Source: Planctobacterium marinum
GTDB taxonomy: Bacteria > Pseudomonadota > Gammaproteobacteria > Enterobacterales > Alteromonadaceae
Length of the DNA: 64,000 nucleotides
NCBI RefSeq assembly: GCF_020687805.1
Contig: NZ_JAJEWQ010000003.1
Span: forward strand, 1-64,000
Direction of reading: 5' to 3'
A program made the translations under genes and the position numbers. Below are positions 1 through 9,481 of the stretch, in pieces. A model generated the notes under the pieces. It searched no databases and was not told where the DNA came from. It worked only from the letters and a program-made list of their open reading frames with translations. The first letter of the stretch is position 1, and each line of letters begins with the position of its first letter.

Positions 1-3000
1 TAAACCGCTGAAGTTCGCCATCACTGGAATTCAGAATGTACCAGTATTGATTCGACGGGCGGCGCACCGCAATATCGGTTATGCCATCACCATCATAGTC
101 TGCCGGAACCGGAATATCCTCGGCCTGTTTACCAAAATTAACGCGTTGAATTTCACCATCTGAGCTGTTTTTAATATACCAGTACTGGTTGGATGGCCGT
201 CTTACTGCCACATCGGCAATACCGTCGCCATCAAAATCCCCCGATACCGGAATGTCATTTGCAGATTTACCAAATTGCTCCCGCAACAACGCGCCACCGG
301 ATGACTGACTGATATACTGGAAATAATTGGACGGGCGGCGCACTCCCACATCGGCTTTACCGTCGCCGTCGTAATCAAAGGCAACCGCGGATGCATCTGG
401 TGTTGTTACTCCGGGCAGTGGTAAGCTGACACTGTCCAGGTAAACCCGATCATCGCCATTCGACACGGATTCATCTTTGGTATAAGTCCAGGTCAGTGTA
501 TGAGTACCTGCTGATACAGGCTGTGAAACCAGTAAGAAATCCTCTTCACCTGACCACCGTTTAATAAACTGGCCATCCACATAAAAACTAAGAAAATCAT
601 AATCGTATTCAGTTGAAATCTTAACGTTAAAACTGACCGTGCCCGCCCCAAAGGTATTGGTGTAGCTTATCGTGGAGGAGCCGCGATCCTTGATTACTCC
701 TGAGCCAAGGCTAAAAGTCCCTTCCCCGGCAGAGCCAAGTGCAAATCCCCATCCGCCGAGATCCCAGTCTTCCAGGCCCAACGGACTCTCAAACTGGAAC
801 GGTTCACCTGCGGTTGGAGCTTCGAGATCAGTTACATAAGTTCGGCTATTTATCGGCACAACGATGTTATCAATCCAGGCGCTATCCTCGCCTGAACTGA
901 CACCTTCATCCTTTTGATATTGCCAGCTAATAACGTGTGCTCCGGCCTCGATGGGGATGGTGTAAGTTTCCCAGTCTAGTTCACCTGACAGATTTCTGAC
1001 CGCTCTGCCATCCAGATACACCACCAAATAATCATAATTTGCTTCGCTGGACACCTTGGCGTCAAAACTCACGAAACCTCCTGAGCTGACAATCAACATA
1101 TCCAACACACTGATTTGATTGTCTGATATATCAGCAGCTTGAAGACTATTATTGCCAGAGGACGCTGCACTGTTCACCCGGGTCCAGGGGTGTTCCCCAA
1201 TAAAGTTAAATCGGTTTAGCTCAGTTTGAGTTTCAAAGTCAAAGTTTACCTCTCCCACAAAGGGGTTTGAATTGGCATCATTTGGGTCGGTACCGGCCAG
1301 ATATTCGTCCATGTTGGAGGCGCCATCCCCATCTGCATCATCACTTATATCTGTGGCATCCTGAGGATCAAGAAAATTGGCAACTTCATAGGCATCAGGT
1401 AGTCCGTCATTGTCTGTGTCAGTATCATTCACCGCCGTGCCAAGCAAAGCCTCTTCAATATTAGACAATCCGTCAGAATCCAGGTCGCCGCTGGCATCTG
1501 ATGCATCATTGGCATTAAGACCGTTTAAGGTTTCAAAACTGTCTGACATGCCATCGCCATCGCTGTCGGATGTCACGGCAGCCACCACAGAAACACTGGT
1601 TTGTGAAACACTGAAGAAAATATTGTCTTCGCAGGATAATCTGAATCGATAGTCTCCCGTTTGTTGTGGCGCGGTCACCACTGCCAAACCGTCGTTGGTC
1701 AGACCCGTTGCTACCGTTGTAAAACTGTTGCCGTTATCGCTTGTCACATCCAATGCGATTCGGCTGCAGTCAATTGGCGCATTTTGAGTACCCGCGGTGT
1801 TCCAATACAACAAAGATTGGCGCGCAGCTTCCCATTGCAACTGGGCATCAGGTTTTAGCAATCGAAATTGCTGGCCTGAATTAACCGTAGATACCAGCAT
1901 CGCATCTGTTGTTACGCCACCATTCCCGTCTCTTGCCGTGAGCCTGAAATTGAGTTCGCGAGAGGTTGTAGCGTAAGTCTCACCTATAGTACTGGTGCCG
2001 GACATGACATCCGACATTTTCGGTAATGTCCTGGCGGGTGTGCTTAGCGGGGTAAATGAGCGAAACAACGGGCGACTACTGTTATCTACCATAGTTTCAG
2101 GGCTGGAAGAGGATGTTCCGATATCCAATTGCTCCCAAATGTACGTTAATGAGTCACCATCGGGATCACTGCCAGAGCCGGTCAATGTAAAGGGCAAATT
2201 TACCGGTATTGTATAGTCGTTACCCGCATCCACTGATGGCTGAGTATTGTTTAATGCTGAAGTACTACCACAATTCCCCCCGGCGCCATTATCGATGAAA
2301 TCACGGATCTCTTCGATAGAGCCAATATGGAAAATCGGATCGGAGTTTTGCTGCAAATTTTGTGTCGCGCAAATGCTGGCATAAGCCATAATGGTGGAAC
2401 CACTTCCGGGCTCCCAGGCCGTTCCACCATTGCGATTGCCATCACAAAAGCCTGCCGTGCCATTAAAGGTGTGATTTCCTCGAAATTGATGGCCTATTTC
2501 ATGGGCGACATAATCAATGTAAAAGGAATCGCCGCTTGGAACAGGAGCTCCCGTCACCCCTGACGCTTTACTCGCCGTACATACGACTCCCAATCCGGCG
2601 AGGCCGCCTCCTGCCGTGTTTACGATATGCCCAATATCATAATTACTGAAACCAATGGCTCCATTGATGACGCCCGCATTCAAATCTATATCGTCTGTAT
2701 CATTATTGAATGGATCGGATGTGGCATCCGTAAAGACCAGTGCATCATTACCTGCCACCAGCTCAAATTGCACCGCCAGATCCACCAGATAGACTTGATT
2801 GACTCGATTGACCATGGCATTAACAGCGGCCAGACCGTGTTCAACCGTTCCGCCGTGATAGGCCGTGTATTCTGCTGCGGCAGAGACCGCCAGACGATAG
2901 GTACGCAATGTATCACCGGTGGCGATGCGTTGCGCAGAATCAAACTTGCGTTCGCTGATATAGGGTTTCAGTTTCGAAAAATCTTCAGTAAATCGGTGGG

Positions 3001-3481
3001 TTGTATTAGGAATAGCCTTGCTGCGCAAATAACTGATGTAATGACGGGTTTGGTTGCTCACCTGCGGTTCCAGAAATGCCCAATCATTCTTGTAACGATA
3101 CATGCCATGCAGCCCAAGCAGGCTAAAGCTGAACCGCCCAATATTTTCGCCGAATTGGTTTAACGCTTTGTAGGACCTGATACCAGGATATCTGGCAGCC
3201 AGTTCCGGGGCCATAACGCTATCTTCAATCAAAGTAAGCGAGATGTTTTTGCCATCTGGTGCGGGGATCAAGAGTTCAACCTGACTTTGTCCCAACATGA
3301 ATTGCTTGCGCATTGGTTCATGTTGAAAATTAATATAGCGCGCGTCCAAAGCCCGGGCATTCAAAACCTGGCCGGTCAAATCCATTTTCTGGTTGTTTTC
3401 CTGCCAGAATTGATTGGCAGACACAACAAAAGAACAAAAAGCGGCCAACGCTGCCAGTATCTTAACCCTGCTAAACCCCAT
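1..3481 (-). CDS. Secreted zinc metallopeptidase (reprolysin-like), C-terminus beyond the window
   Basis: Open without a stop for 1160 codons from the ATG at 3481 to the window edge, so the C-terminus is missing. An N-terminal hydrophobic signal (residues about 5-22) implies secretion. The zinc site HEIGHQFRGNH is at residues 327-337 (HExxHxxxxxH), followed by a Met-turn (STIMAY), typical of metzincin M12B-like enzymes. Then come an Ig/PKD-like domain (about 425-465), aspartate-rich thrombospondin-3-like calcium repeats (about 640-740), two related beta-sandwich modules (about 760-1020) and at least three FG-GAP/VCBS-type repeats (DxDGDGxxDxxVRRPSN, from about 1035). Likely an extracellular, calcium-stabilised protease that digests proteins. 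The family name is from motifs; the substrate is unknown. No neighbour is co-transcribed on its 5' side, where a terminator separates it from the next gene. Confidence 0.88.
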   Translation of the reverse strand, partial: MGFSRVKILAALAAFCSFVVSANQFWQENNQKMDLTGQVLNARALDARYINFQHEPMRKQFMLGQSQVELLIPAPDGKNISLTLIEDSVMAPELAARYPGIRSYKALNQFGENIGRFSFSLLGLHGMYRYKNDWAFLEPQVSNQTRHYISYLRSKAIPNTTHRFTEDFSKLKPYISERKFDSAQRIATGDTLRTYRLAVSAAAEYTAYHGGTVEHGLAAVNAMVNRVNQVYLVDLAVQFELVAGNDALVFTDATSDPFNNDTDDIDLNAGVINGAIGFSNYDIGHIVNTAGGGLAGLGVVCTASKASGVTGAPVPSGDSFYIDYVAHEIGHQFRGNHTFNGTAGFCDGNRNGGTAWEPGSGSTIMAYASICATQNLQQNSDPIFHIGSIEEIRDFIDNGAGGNCGSTSALNNTQPSVDAGNDYTIPVNLPFTLTGSGSDPDGDSLTYIWEQLDIGTSSSSPETMVDNSSRPLFRSFTPLSTPARTLPKMSDVMSGTSTIGETYATTSRELNFRLTARDGNGGVTTDAMLVSTVNSGQQFRLLKPDAQLQWEAARQSLLYWNTAGTQNAPIDCSRIALDVTSDNGNSFTTVATGLTNDGLAVVTAPQQTGDYRFRLSCEDNIFFSVSQTSVSVVAAVTSDSDGDGMSDSFETLNGLNANDASDASGDLDSDGLSNIEEALLGTAVNDTDTDNDGLPDAYEVANFLDPQDATDISDDADGDGASNMDEYLAGTDPNDANSNPFVGEVNFDFETQTELNRFNFIGEHPWTRVNSAASSGNNSLQAADISDNQISVLDMLIVSSGGFVSFDAKVSSEANYDYLVVYLDGRAVRNLSGELDWETYTIPIEAGAHVISWQYQKDEGVSSGEDSAWIDNIVVPINSRTYVTDLEAPTAGEPFQFESPLGLEDWDLGGWGFALGSAGEGTFSLGSGVIKDRGSSTISYTNTFGAGTVSFNVKISTEYDYDFLSFYVDGQFIKRWSGEEDFLLVSQPVSAGTHTLTWTYTKDESVSNGDDRVYLDSVSLPLPGVTTPDASAVAFDYDGDGKADVGVRRPSNYFQYISQSSGGALLREQFGKSANDIPVSGDFDGDGIADVAVRRPSNQYWYIKNSSDGEIQRVNFGKQAEDIPVPADYDGDGITDIAVRRPSNQYWYILNSSDGELQRF

Positions 3482-3607
3482 CTAAAATCCCTACCTGTAT
3501 TCTAAAACCAAAGCATAGTGCAAATTGCCGGTATTATGTAATGCGTCATATCACCGATTAAACGTTAACGAGATAGCCACCGCGATTATTCCCTTATTGG
3601 TTTAAAC

Positions 3608-3643
3608 AAAAAAGCGCTCGTTGGTGAGCAACGAGCGCTTTTT
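3608..3643 (-). terminator. Rho-independent terminator after the FlgT/CsgG-like gene
   Basis: A perfect stem AAAAAGCGCTCGTT/AACGAGCGCTTTTT with a seven-base loop lies 30 bases past the stop of the gene ending at 3673. On the minus strand it ends in a run of T, so it closes the envelope operon before the metallopeptidase gene. Confidence 0.9.
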
Positions 3644-3672
3644 CAACCTGATAACATGCAATCTAACAGGTG

Positions 3673-4896
3673 CTATTGATCATCAATGATCACCCCACCC
3701 GCCGGTGAGGGCTCAGGTTTCTTTTTAGCTGCGCCAGGCAGCACAATACCACCGGCAGCAGAGGGTTTGTGTGTGGCGTTCGCAGGCGGTACGGGTTGAT
3801 TTTCGCCTTCATGGTAAAGCACAACATCATTATTCAGGCGCACAATGGAGCCAGCGACCATATCTTCGATATTACCCGATACCACACTGGCATAGGACAG
3901 TTTCGAGGTCACCCTGACAATGCTCACCTGTCCAACGGGCAACTCCACGCGCCCCAATGACTCCTTTGTATAAGGGTCTATGAGTTTTTCACCAAGCACA
4001 AAAACATCATACAATTCGCCCACTTCCAGACTCTTACCGCCCTGATTCAATACTACAGCGTTGTGACTGTTGGAGACCACTTTCAGTGGATAAATGGCAT
4101 TAACGATATCCCGGGATATCTTTAACGCTGTGTACAAATCGGTTAAGTCAGTATCCAGCATCGCCTTGTCCTGCCACTTCACCTGTCTGGTAGACAGATT
4201 AATGATCTTGTAATTGACCTCGCTATACAGATCGAGGATATCTTTGCGCTCTCCGGTAAACTCGTTGATTTCGGTACGTGAATCATCAAAAAGTGCCACT
4301 TCCCCTACCACCAGATAATCCAGCCCCAATACCTGCGATAAACGCACTTTTTCACTCAGGGGCGTATCCGCGCTCATCAACAACGCTTTTTCTTTCTGGT
4401 ATTCAGCATTGTGCTCACGGTCTAGCACGGCAAAACGTCGGGATTGCACTAAATGGGTTTGCAGATTCTCGGCAAACTCTTTGCCGTAACGGCCATCAAA
4501 CGGCGCAACTACCAGCTTACGTCGCTTGTCTGGCGACAGTCCGGGACTGTCATACTTTGGAATAATCACGCGTAAATCTACTTCGCACTCTTCATCACAA
4601 TAACTGTTGAGCACTTCATAACTCTTTATTTGTCCCCGGGTTTTCATGGTGGTGATGTTTTCCAGTGCAATACTGGTAATGGCATCACCATTGACTTTCA
4701 GTTGATTGGCCTGACGCCATGACTGACTATTGACGTCAACCCCATGTACCTGTGCAATTGCACTCACTAATCCCTTTTCGATTGCAGTTTCTTCGGTCAG
4801 CCCCCTGGCAGTTAACTCCACCGCAACATCCTTCGCCAGAACCAAATGGCTGCTCAGCAGTAACGCTGCGCAAGCGATAGTCTTAAAAGTCGTCAT
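3673..4896 (-). CDS. Exported FlgT/CsgG-like protein
   Basis: About 407 residues. A signal peptide (TTFKTIACAALLLSSHLVLA) is followed by an N-terminal domain of the FlgT-N type (RGLTEETAIEKGLVSAIAQV), a central CsgG-like domain (KLVVAPFD... VLDREH... YLVVGEV) and a C-terminal SH3-like region with a proline-rich tail. FlgT is the T-ring protein of sheathed-flagellum motors and CsgG-type domains are periplasmic or outer-membrane modules. No flagellar gene is nearby, so an envelope role with the neighbouring lipoproteins is more likely than a motor role. The frame opens at a GTG (4917), but ATG 4896 has GGAG six bases upstream and gives the best signal peptide. It overlaps the upstream gene's end by 14 bases, indicating translational coupling. 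Confidence 0.7.
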   Translation of the reverse strand: MTTFKTIACAALLLSSHLVLAKDVAVELTARGLTEETAIEKGLVSAIAQVHGVDVNSQSWRQANQLKVNGDAITSIALENITTMKTRGQIKSYEVLNSYCDEECEVDLRVIIPKYDSPGLSPDKRRKLVVAPFDGRYGKEFAENLQTHLVQSRRFAVLDREHNAEYQKEKALLMSADTPLSEKVRLSQVLGLDYLVVGEVALFDDSRTEINEFTGERKDILDLYSEVNYKIINLSTRQVKWQDKAMLDTDLTDLYTALKISRDIVNAIYPLKVVSNSHNAVVLNQGGKSLEVGELYDVFVLGEKLIDPYTKESLGRVELPVGQVSIVRVTSKLSYASVVSGNIEDMVAGSIVRLNNDVVLYHEGENQPVPPANATHKPSAAGGIVLPGAAKKKPEPSPAGGVIIDDQ

Positions 4897-6307
4897 CATC
4901 GGCTCCATCACTTTCACCTGAAACAGGGGTTATGGTTGCTTTACTGCCTGATGGCTTATTTTTCTTTAGTTCTTTATTGTTTTTGAATGCGCGAGTGGCC
5001 TGCTCTGCCATCGGATGCCACATCAATACAACGCCATTGATTTCACGATTGGTTACCGGATGTTTGCTGCTCCAACGCTTTACCTGTTGTAACCCCACCA
5101 ATCCCTTCACATTTGAGCTAACTTTTGACATCTGGCTAATCTCTTTGATCACTTTAGCCACTGTCTGCTCCTGGGTTTCAATATCGCCCGGTGAATTCAT
5201 AGTTGCAGAAGCCGTCCTGGATTTGTCACTGGTACTGCTACTGGTTGCTTCCACTCTGCCGACTAAATTGTAAGTTTCCGCGATGTGAGCAAATGCATTT
5301 AGCTCGGCATCCAGGTAACTGAATTCACGATTATCTACACATTCCTCATAATCTGCCGGGTTGCAATCATTGCCTGCCATTCCAAACGACAGCAGTACCG
5401 GATAGCCTTTTTCATCCCAGTGAATTTTAGTCCCTATCTGATACATCAGGTTGTCCTGATGTTGCTCCAGATAATCCAATACCGGCAGTTTTGCCTTTTC
5501 CGGCTCCGGTTCAATATTACCTTTGCTCTTGCGCAGCGATGCCAGGAAGTTCTTTTTCCTGACCGAAGTGGCGATAACAACAGATACGGCGGTGTTACCA
5601 TTGCTGTCTGTTTTCTCGTAAGACTTCATAATCTGGGTGCCGGTTATGTCCCCCATAGACACAGTTTCAACCGTCTGAGTAACGGCTTTTTGCATCATGG
5701 TTTTGCGCTTTGAAGGCGGGGCCGCATCATATTCCTCAGGGTTAACTCCAAGTTCCCGCAATTCACCATCCACCGTAGCATCTGCCAGGGCTACAATCTT
5801 ATCCAGTAAAGCTTCAAACTGACTTTGCGCCTGAATTTCCTCAGGTGTAAACTCAGGTAACTGATTGCTTTTAAAACTCTTGCGAATCGTTTCGGTAGCG
5901 ACATTGGTATACAGCTGCTTAAGCATGGCTTCACGCGCTTTTTGCATTGCCTCAGTGTAAGCCAATACCCGGGCATCCCCCCAACCTGATTCGGTGGGAC
6001 GCAAACTGATTATAGCCGTACCGGCGTGCATGAATACTTGTTTATTTTGTGTTGCAAACTTTCGGCGCTTATCCCTGATGTATTGCTGGGCTTTTTCATC
6101 TACATAGGCTGCAGCATCCGCCGGTTTTTCTTCCTGAGCTTGCACGACTTCCTCACCGGTGGCTGCGGGTTGCTGTGCCTGTTCTTCAATCATCACGACA
6201 TCGAGTATTTCTCCCGCCTGTGCCGTAGATTGCGCAACACTTTGGCTGGTGAACATAACAGGGGTCACCACCATAAACAGGGTTAAAAGTTTTTTAGTAC
6301 AACACAT
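4883..6307 (-). CDS. Conserved exported protein of unknown function
   Basis: About 474 residues. The start at 6307 is chosen because AGGA lies six bases upstream; the frame could open earlier at 6337. The N-terminus is a signal peptide (LLTLFMVVTPVMFTSQSVAQ). The mature protein begins with an acidic, glutamine-rich linker, then a mixed alpha/beta body, and ends in an acidic tail (DGADDDDF). It has two cysteines in a short loop (NDCNPADYEEC). I do not recognise a named domain. It is the first gene after the terminator at 6342-6367 and overlaps the FlgT/CsgG-like gene, so the two are probably translated together as an envelope pair. Confidence 0.65.
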   Translation of the reverse strand: MCCTKKLLTLFMVVTPVMFTSQSVAQSTAQAGEILDVVMIEEQAQQPAATGEEVVQAQEEKPADAAAYVDEKAQQYIRDKRRKFATQNKQVFMHAGTAIISLRPTESGWGDARVLAYTEAMQKAREAMLKQLYTNVATETIRKSFKSNQLPEFTPEEIQAQSQFEALLDKIVALADATVDGELRELGVNPEEYDAAPPSKRKTMMQKAVTQTVETVSMGDITGTQIMKSYEKTDSNGNTAVSVVIATSVRKKNFLASLRKSKGNIEPEPEKAKLPVLDYLEQHQDNLMYQIGTKIHWDEKGYPVLLSFGMAGNDCNPADYEECVDNREFSYLDAELNAFAHIAETYNLVGRVEATSSSTSDKSRTASATMNSPGDIETQEQTVAKVIKEISQMSKVSSNVKGLVGLQQVKRWSSKHPVTNREINGVVLMWHPMAEQATRAFKNNKELKKNKPSGSKATITPVSGESDGADDDDF

Positions 6308-6341
6308 AAGCATTCCTTTCTTTTTGTTTGTGGACAAACCG

Positions 6342-6367
6342 AAAAAAGGCTTGGGTAAGCCTTTTTC
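6342..6367 (-). terminator. Intrinsic terminator between the lpoB-like gene and the exported-protein pair
   Basis: Stem AAAAAGGCTT/AAGCCTTTTT with a GGGT loop. On the minus strand it is followed by TTTTTTC. It lies 15 bases beyond the restored stop of the LpoB-like gene and only 35 bases before the next start, so the downstream pair depends on read-through or on a promoter inside the lpoB-like 3' end. A small palindrome (GTTTGTGGACAAAC, about 6326-6339) sits in the same leader. Confidence 0.8.
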
Positions 6368-6382
6368 ATCTGTTGCTCTTAA

Positions 6383-7002
6383 TTACCATGAAACTGAATC
6401 GTTACGGCCCGTTTTGGCTATGGGGTATTCCCCTTCCCAATAGGCCAGCCCAGTTTCCAGCTGTGTCATGGTTAACTGAAAATAATACTCCACCAGTTGT
6501 TTTGAGTTGCTCACCTTGCTGGTACGCTGAATAATCTTGCCACTTAAGCTAAAGTCAGGCGCGTAAACCTGTCCATCTTTTTGGTGGTATTTTGGTTCAT
6601 CAGGCTGGAGTCTTGTAATTCCCGTGATTTAGCCGTGCTGCTGTCTTCGGGGCCAGCACCGGTAAAACTCACCGCCGTAGTGGTTAAAAACTTGCCGCTG
6701 TTTAACAGACCGACCCGGATCTTTTTCACCAGTTGATCAGTATCGATGCGCTGTGTGGTGTCGTTAATAATGTTGTAAATGGACAAGATATAACGCCCAC
6801 CTTTATCAGCCTCCGGGTGAACTAACAATGGACTGGCAATAATCTCATCCAAAGCCTGGTTCGCTGCGGCCTCAAAATCTCTCTGCGACAGTCCCATTAC
6901 AACGGTATCTTCATCATGGGTTGATACGTATTTAGTGGTTGACTGGCAACCTGACATCGCCAGTAAAACCGGTATAGTGGTAGCAATTAAAAGCTTTTTC
7001 AT
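6383..7002 (-). pseudogene. lpoB: LpoB-type penicillin-binding-protein activator lipoprotein, frameshifted
   Basis: LpoB is an outer-membrane lipoprotein that activates the PBP1b peptidoglycan synthase. The frame starts MKKLLIATTIPVLLAMSGCQS, a lipoprotein signal with the lipidated Cys at residue 19, and continues with LpoB features (RDFEAAANQALDEII; GGRYILSIYNIINDT). It hits a stop at 6544 after 152 residues. The missing C-terminal domain is present in another frame: from about 6568 the sequence reads VYAPDFSLSGKIIQRTSK and on through QLTMTQLETGLAYWEGE to a stop at 6383. One extra base near 6569 would restore a 206-residue protein, close to the usual length of about 210. Either a real one-base deletion or a sequencing error. 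Co-transcribed with the COG3014 gene 15 bases upstream. Confidence 0.85.
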
Positions 7003-7017
7003 TTATTCAATTCCTTA

Positions 7018-8487
7018 TTAAAGAGAGATAACTTCAATTCGAGGTGCAATATTTCGGTTGATCGCTTTCACATAAACAATGTTGTTTTTAGTAGGATCAA
7101 TTTCAACACTCAAAGGTTGACTTAAGCCAGCTGAATCTATGCTGAGCGTAGATTGCCCGTCATTTTCCACCATCAAAGCCTGAAACGATTTAGGCAAAAT
7201 ACTCCAGGTGCGGGTATCGGCTTCGGTAGTCGCCGCCTGTAAAATGCCGGTGGCAAACCCCAGGTAGGCGTTGCTGTCATTCACCTGCTTTTGCGCCACG
7301 GTTTTTACAATTGTGCGGGTAATTTCGCGGGTCAGAATCAATGGAAACTCTTCTTTAAATTCCGCTTTGATGATCTTATCCATGTCAGCCACCACTTCCG
7401 AAGAAACGCCATTCACCATAAAGCCATTAAAATAATCAGGCTGGTCCACCAACTTCGGCAATGCCATTCCCACATAGTTCACATTACTGGAAACCAGGAA
7501 CACCGGCAGATCAATACGAAACTCATCCAGTTTCGCCATTTCCCCGGCCTCAAAAATAACCCAGGTTTTATTAATGCTGTTAAGGTTAACATCACCAGAC
7601 TGCACCTGTTCAGCAAGCGCCTGCGTATTGGCAGCAACTGCGGTATTGGTGATACCGGAAACCCGCTTGAAACTATCTACAGCTTTACCCAGATCCGCTG
7701 AATCTTGCGCGGTCAACATGAAAAATAAACCGTGCATGAAGGTAGAAAACGGGTTGATATAGCCATCGTACGCTGACCATTCCGACATATCGATGCCTTC
7801 TTTAGCCAGGATTTTTTCCGCCTCAGATAAACTCTTATCAACATTGTCATCAGACGATTTGTCACCTTCTGACTCCAACTTTTCCTTTTCTTCTTCAGCC
7901 GCTTTTGCCTGTGCGTCTTTTTTCTCGTTTATACGCTCAGCAAAAAAATCCGCAGCGCGACGCTGTCTGTCATCGGAGCGGTTCCATTCCACCCGGGCAT
8001 TCGCGTGATCACCCAGCGCGGTAAAGTTAATTGCTTTGTAGGTGTTCACCATAATCGAATCGTACACCGACTGTTCATAGTCCAGGAAAGTATCGTTGGT
8101 TAGAGAGGAAGCAATACTTTCGCCTGCCGACTCCACCATATTTTCCGTGTCTTCGCCGTACATAATGTCTTCTATGAGGTCAAAAAACTGATTGGATTGT
8201 ACGTAATCCCCTTGCATGCGATAAATTGCTGCGGCCTGCATACCCCACAACTGGTCGTCCAGCAGCGATTTTTCGGCATCGTATTCCGCTTCATCCAGTG
8301 CCAGTGTCAGCGCTTCATTGACGTTCCCGGTAGCAATATGTTGACTGAATTTAGCGGAATCGCTGTCGGTCTTAAATGCCCCGCCTATACCGGAGGTTAA
8401 ACTGGAAAAGGGACTGGAGCCGTTTCCTGTTGAGGCACAGCCCGACAGCGCCATTGCCCCCATCATGCAAAGAATTACTTTTTTCAT
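7018..8487 (-). CDS. COG3014-family lipoprotein
   Basis: 489 residues from ATG 8487, which has AGGA six bases upstream; an in-frame extension to 8574 lacks such a site. The N-terminus MKKVILCMMGAMALSGCAS is a lipoprotein signal with Cys at residue 17. The body contains TPR-like helices and the segment YINPFSTFMHGLFFML, which I associate with the COG3014 family, plus a charged lysine/glutamate-rich insertion (about residues 190-220). The function of the family is not established; its gene commonly sits beside lpoB, as here, suggesting a role in regulating peptidoglycan synthesis at the outer membrane. It is the first gene of the unit driven by the promoter at 8608-8637. Confidence 0.75.
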   Translation of the reverse strand: MKKVILCMMGAMALSGCASTGNGSSPFSSLTSGIGGAFKTDSDSAKFSQHIATGNVNEALTLALDEAEYDAEKSLLDDQLWGMQAAAIYRMQGDYVQSNQFFDLIEDIMYGEDTENMVESAGESIASSLTNDTFLDYEQSVYDSIMVNTYKAINFTALGDHANARVEWNRSDDRQRRAADFFAERINEKKDAQAKAAEEEKEKLESEGDKSSDDNVDKSLSEAEKILAKEGIDMSEWSAYDGYINPFSTFMHGLFFMLTAQDSADLGKAVDSFKRVSGITNTAVAANTQALAEQVQSGDVNLNSINKTWVIFEAGEMAKLDEFRIDLPVFLVSSNVNYVGMALPKLVDQPDYFNGFMVNGVSSEVVADMDKIIKAEFKEEFPLILTREITRTIVKTVAQKQVNDSNAYLGFATGILQAATTEADTRTWSILPKSFQALMVENDGQSTLSIDSAGLSQPLSVEIDPTKNNIVYVKAINRNIAPRIEVISL

Positions 8488-8607
8488 GTTGTTTCCTAAA
8501 ACTGGTGTTGAAAAACAGGGGGAAGGGTAAAGTCGAAAAGTCCCTTTCTTTTTGAATCCCTGAACGCAGCCCATTCACAATTGCTTACAAATCAGACCGA
8601 CAGGTTG

Positions 8608-8637
8608 AATATACTCAACTTTTTTAAAGACTGTCAA
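8608..8637 (-). promoter_or_regulatory. Sigma70 promoter of the COG3014-lpoB operon
   Basis: On the minus strand TTGACA (8637-8632) and TATATT (8613-8608) are separated by 18 bases, giving a predicted start near 8601 and a leader of about 114 bases. The whole gap 8488-8859 (372 bases) holds no gene that I can see; it must also carry the promoter of the divergent NadD-like gene, which I could not place. Confidence 0.7.
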
Positions 8638-8859
8638 ATGGCATTGAGTGCTCAGTCCTACCATTTATAAGGGGACAGACAATCAGAGCAATGCTGTTTT
8701 TGCAAAACATCCTTTGTTCACCGTGGGTTAAACTGCTTTTGCCCAACCAGATGGTTCGCGATAACCCAGACATGAATTTTTAATGACAAGGACAATGGCT
8801 GATTGTGGTATCGTTGCACCACGATTATGGATTTCTGTTGTTACTCAATTTACCAAGCG

Positions 8860-9393
8860 ATGAAAATAGCAATTTTCGGTTCAGCCTTTAATCCACCGAC
8901 TTTAGGTCATTGCGACGCCATCAACTATGTGCTGGAACAAGGATATGAGCAAGTCTGGCTGGTACCTTCTTTTCAACATGCCTTTGGCAAGCAAATGCTA
9001 TGCTACGAGGCGCGCCTGAACTTGCTGAACGCCTTTCAGGAAGATTTGGCAAACCCTGCTGTAAAGGTGTGTGCCGTTGAGCAACACATTGCCAGGGACG
9101 AGCAACCGGTATACACCTGGGATGTCCTGAATCACCTGCAGCAGACCCACCCCGAAAGCGAATTCGCCTTTGTTATCGGACCGGATAATCAGGTTAACTG
9201 GCACAAATTCTATAAGGCCGATGAGATAACTCAGCGCTGGCAAGTTATTGCAGTTCCTGAACGTCAGGCCATCCGCAGTACCCTGGTGCGCCAGGCCATC
9301 AACGAAAATCGCCCGATTGCACAACTGGTCACGCCCTCTGTGGCAAACTTAATAATCACTAAAAAGCATTACCGACCCAACGCATCCCATTAA
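8860..9393 (+). CDS. Nicotinate-nucleotide adenylyltransferase-like protein (NadD family)
   Basis: 177 residues from ATG 8860; upstream in-frame starts at 8803 lie before the conserved beginning MKIAIFG. The nucleotidyltransferase signature GSAFNPPTLGH (residues 7-17, GxFxPxHxGH type with Thr in place of the first His) and the C-terminal IRSTLVR (138-144, the S-T-x-x-R phosphate-binding motif) are present. NadD transfers AMP from ATP to nicotinate mononucleotide in NAD synthesis. The protein is shorter than canonical NadD (about 210) and is not next to the usual rsfS/holA genes, so it may be a second, specialised adenylyltransferase. Confidence 0.75.
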   Translation: MKIAIFGSAFNPPTLGHCDAINYVLEQGYEQVWLVPSFQHAFGKQMLCYEARLNLLNAFQEDLANPAVKVCAVEQHIARDEQPVYTWDVLNHLQQTHPESEFAFVIGPDNQVNWHKFYKADEITQRWQVIAVPERQAIRSTLVRQAINENRPIAQLVTPSVANLIITKKHYRPNASH

Positions 9394-9481
9394 ATATGTC
9401 ATAAAAGCCACTTTTAATTGCGTTAATCTCAAGATTATACTTAACTAAATCTAAAACACCCTGCTGTGTAAGGTGTCGTCT

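Noticed and set aside
2627-3163. A 178-codon open frame on the plus strand
   Set aside because: It lies antisense to the metallopeptidase, whose frame shows the zinc motif and a signal peptide; the plus-strand product has no recognisable features.
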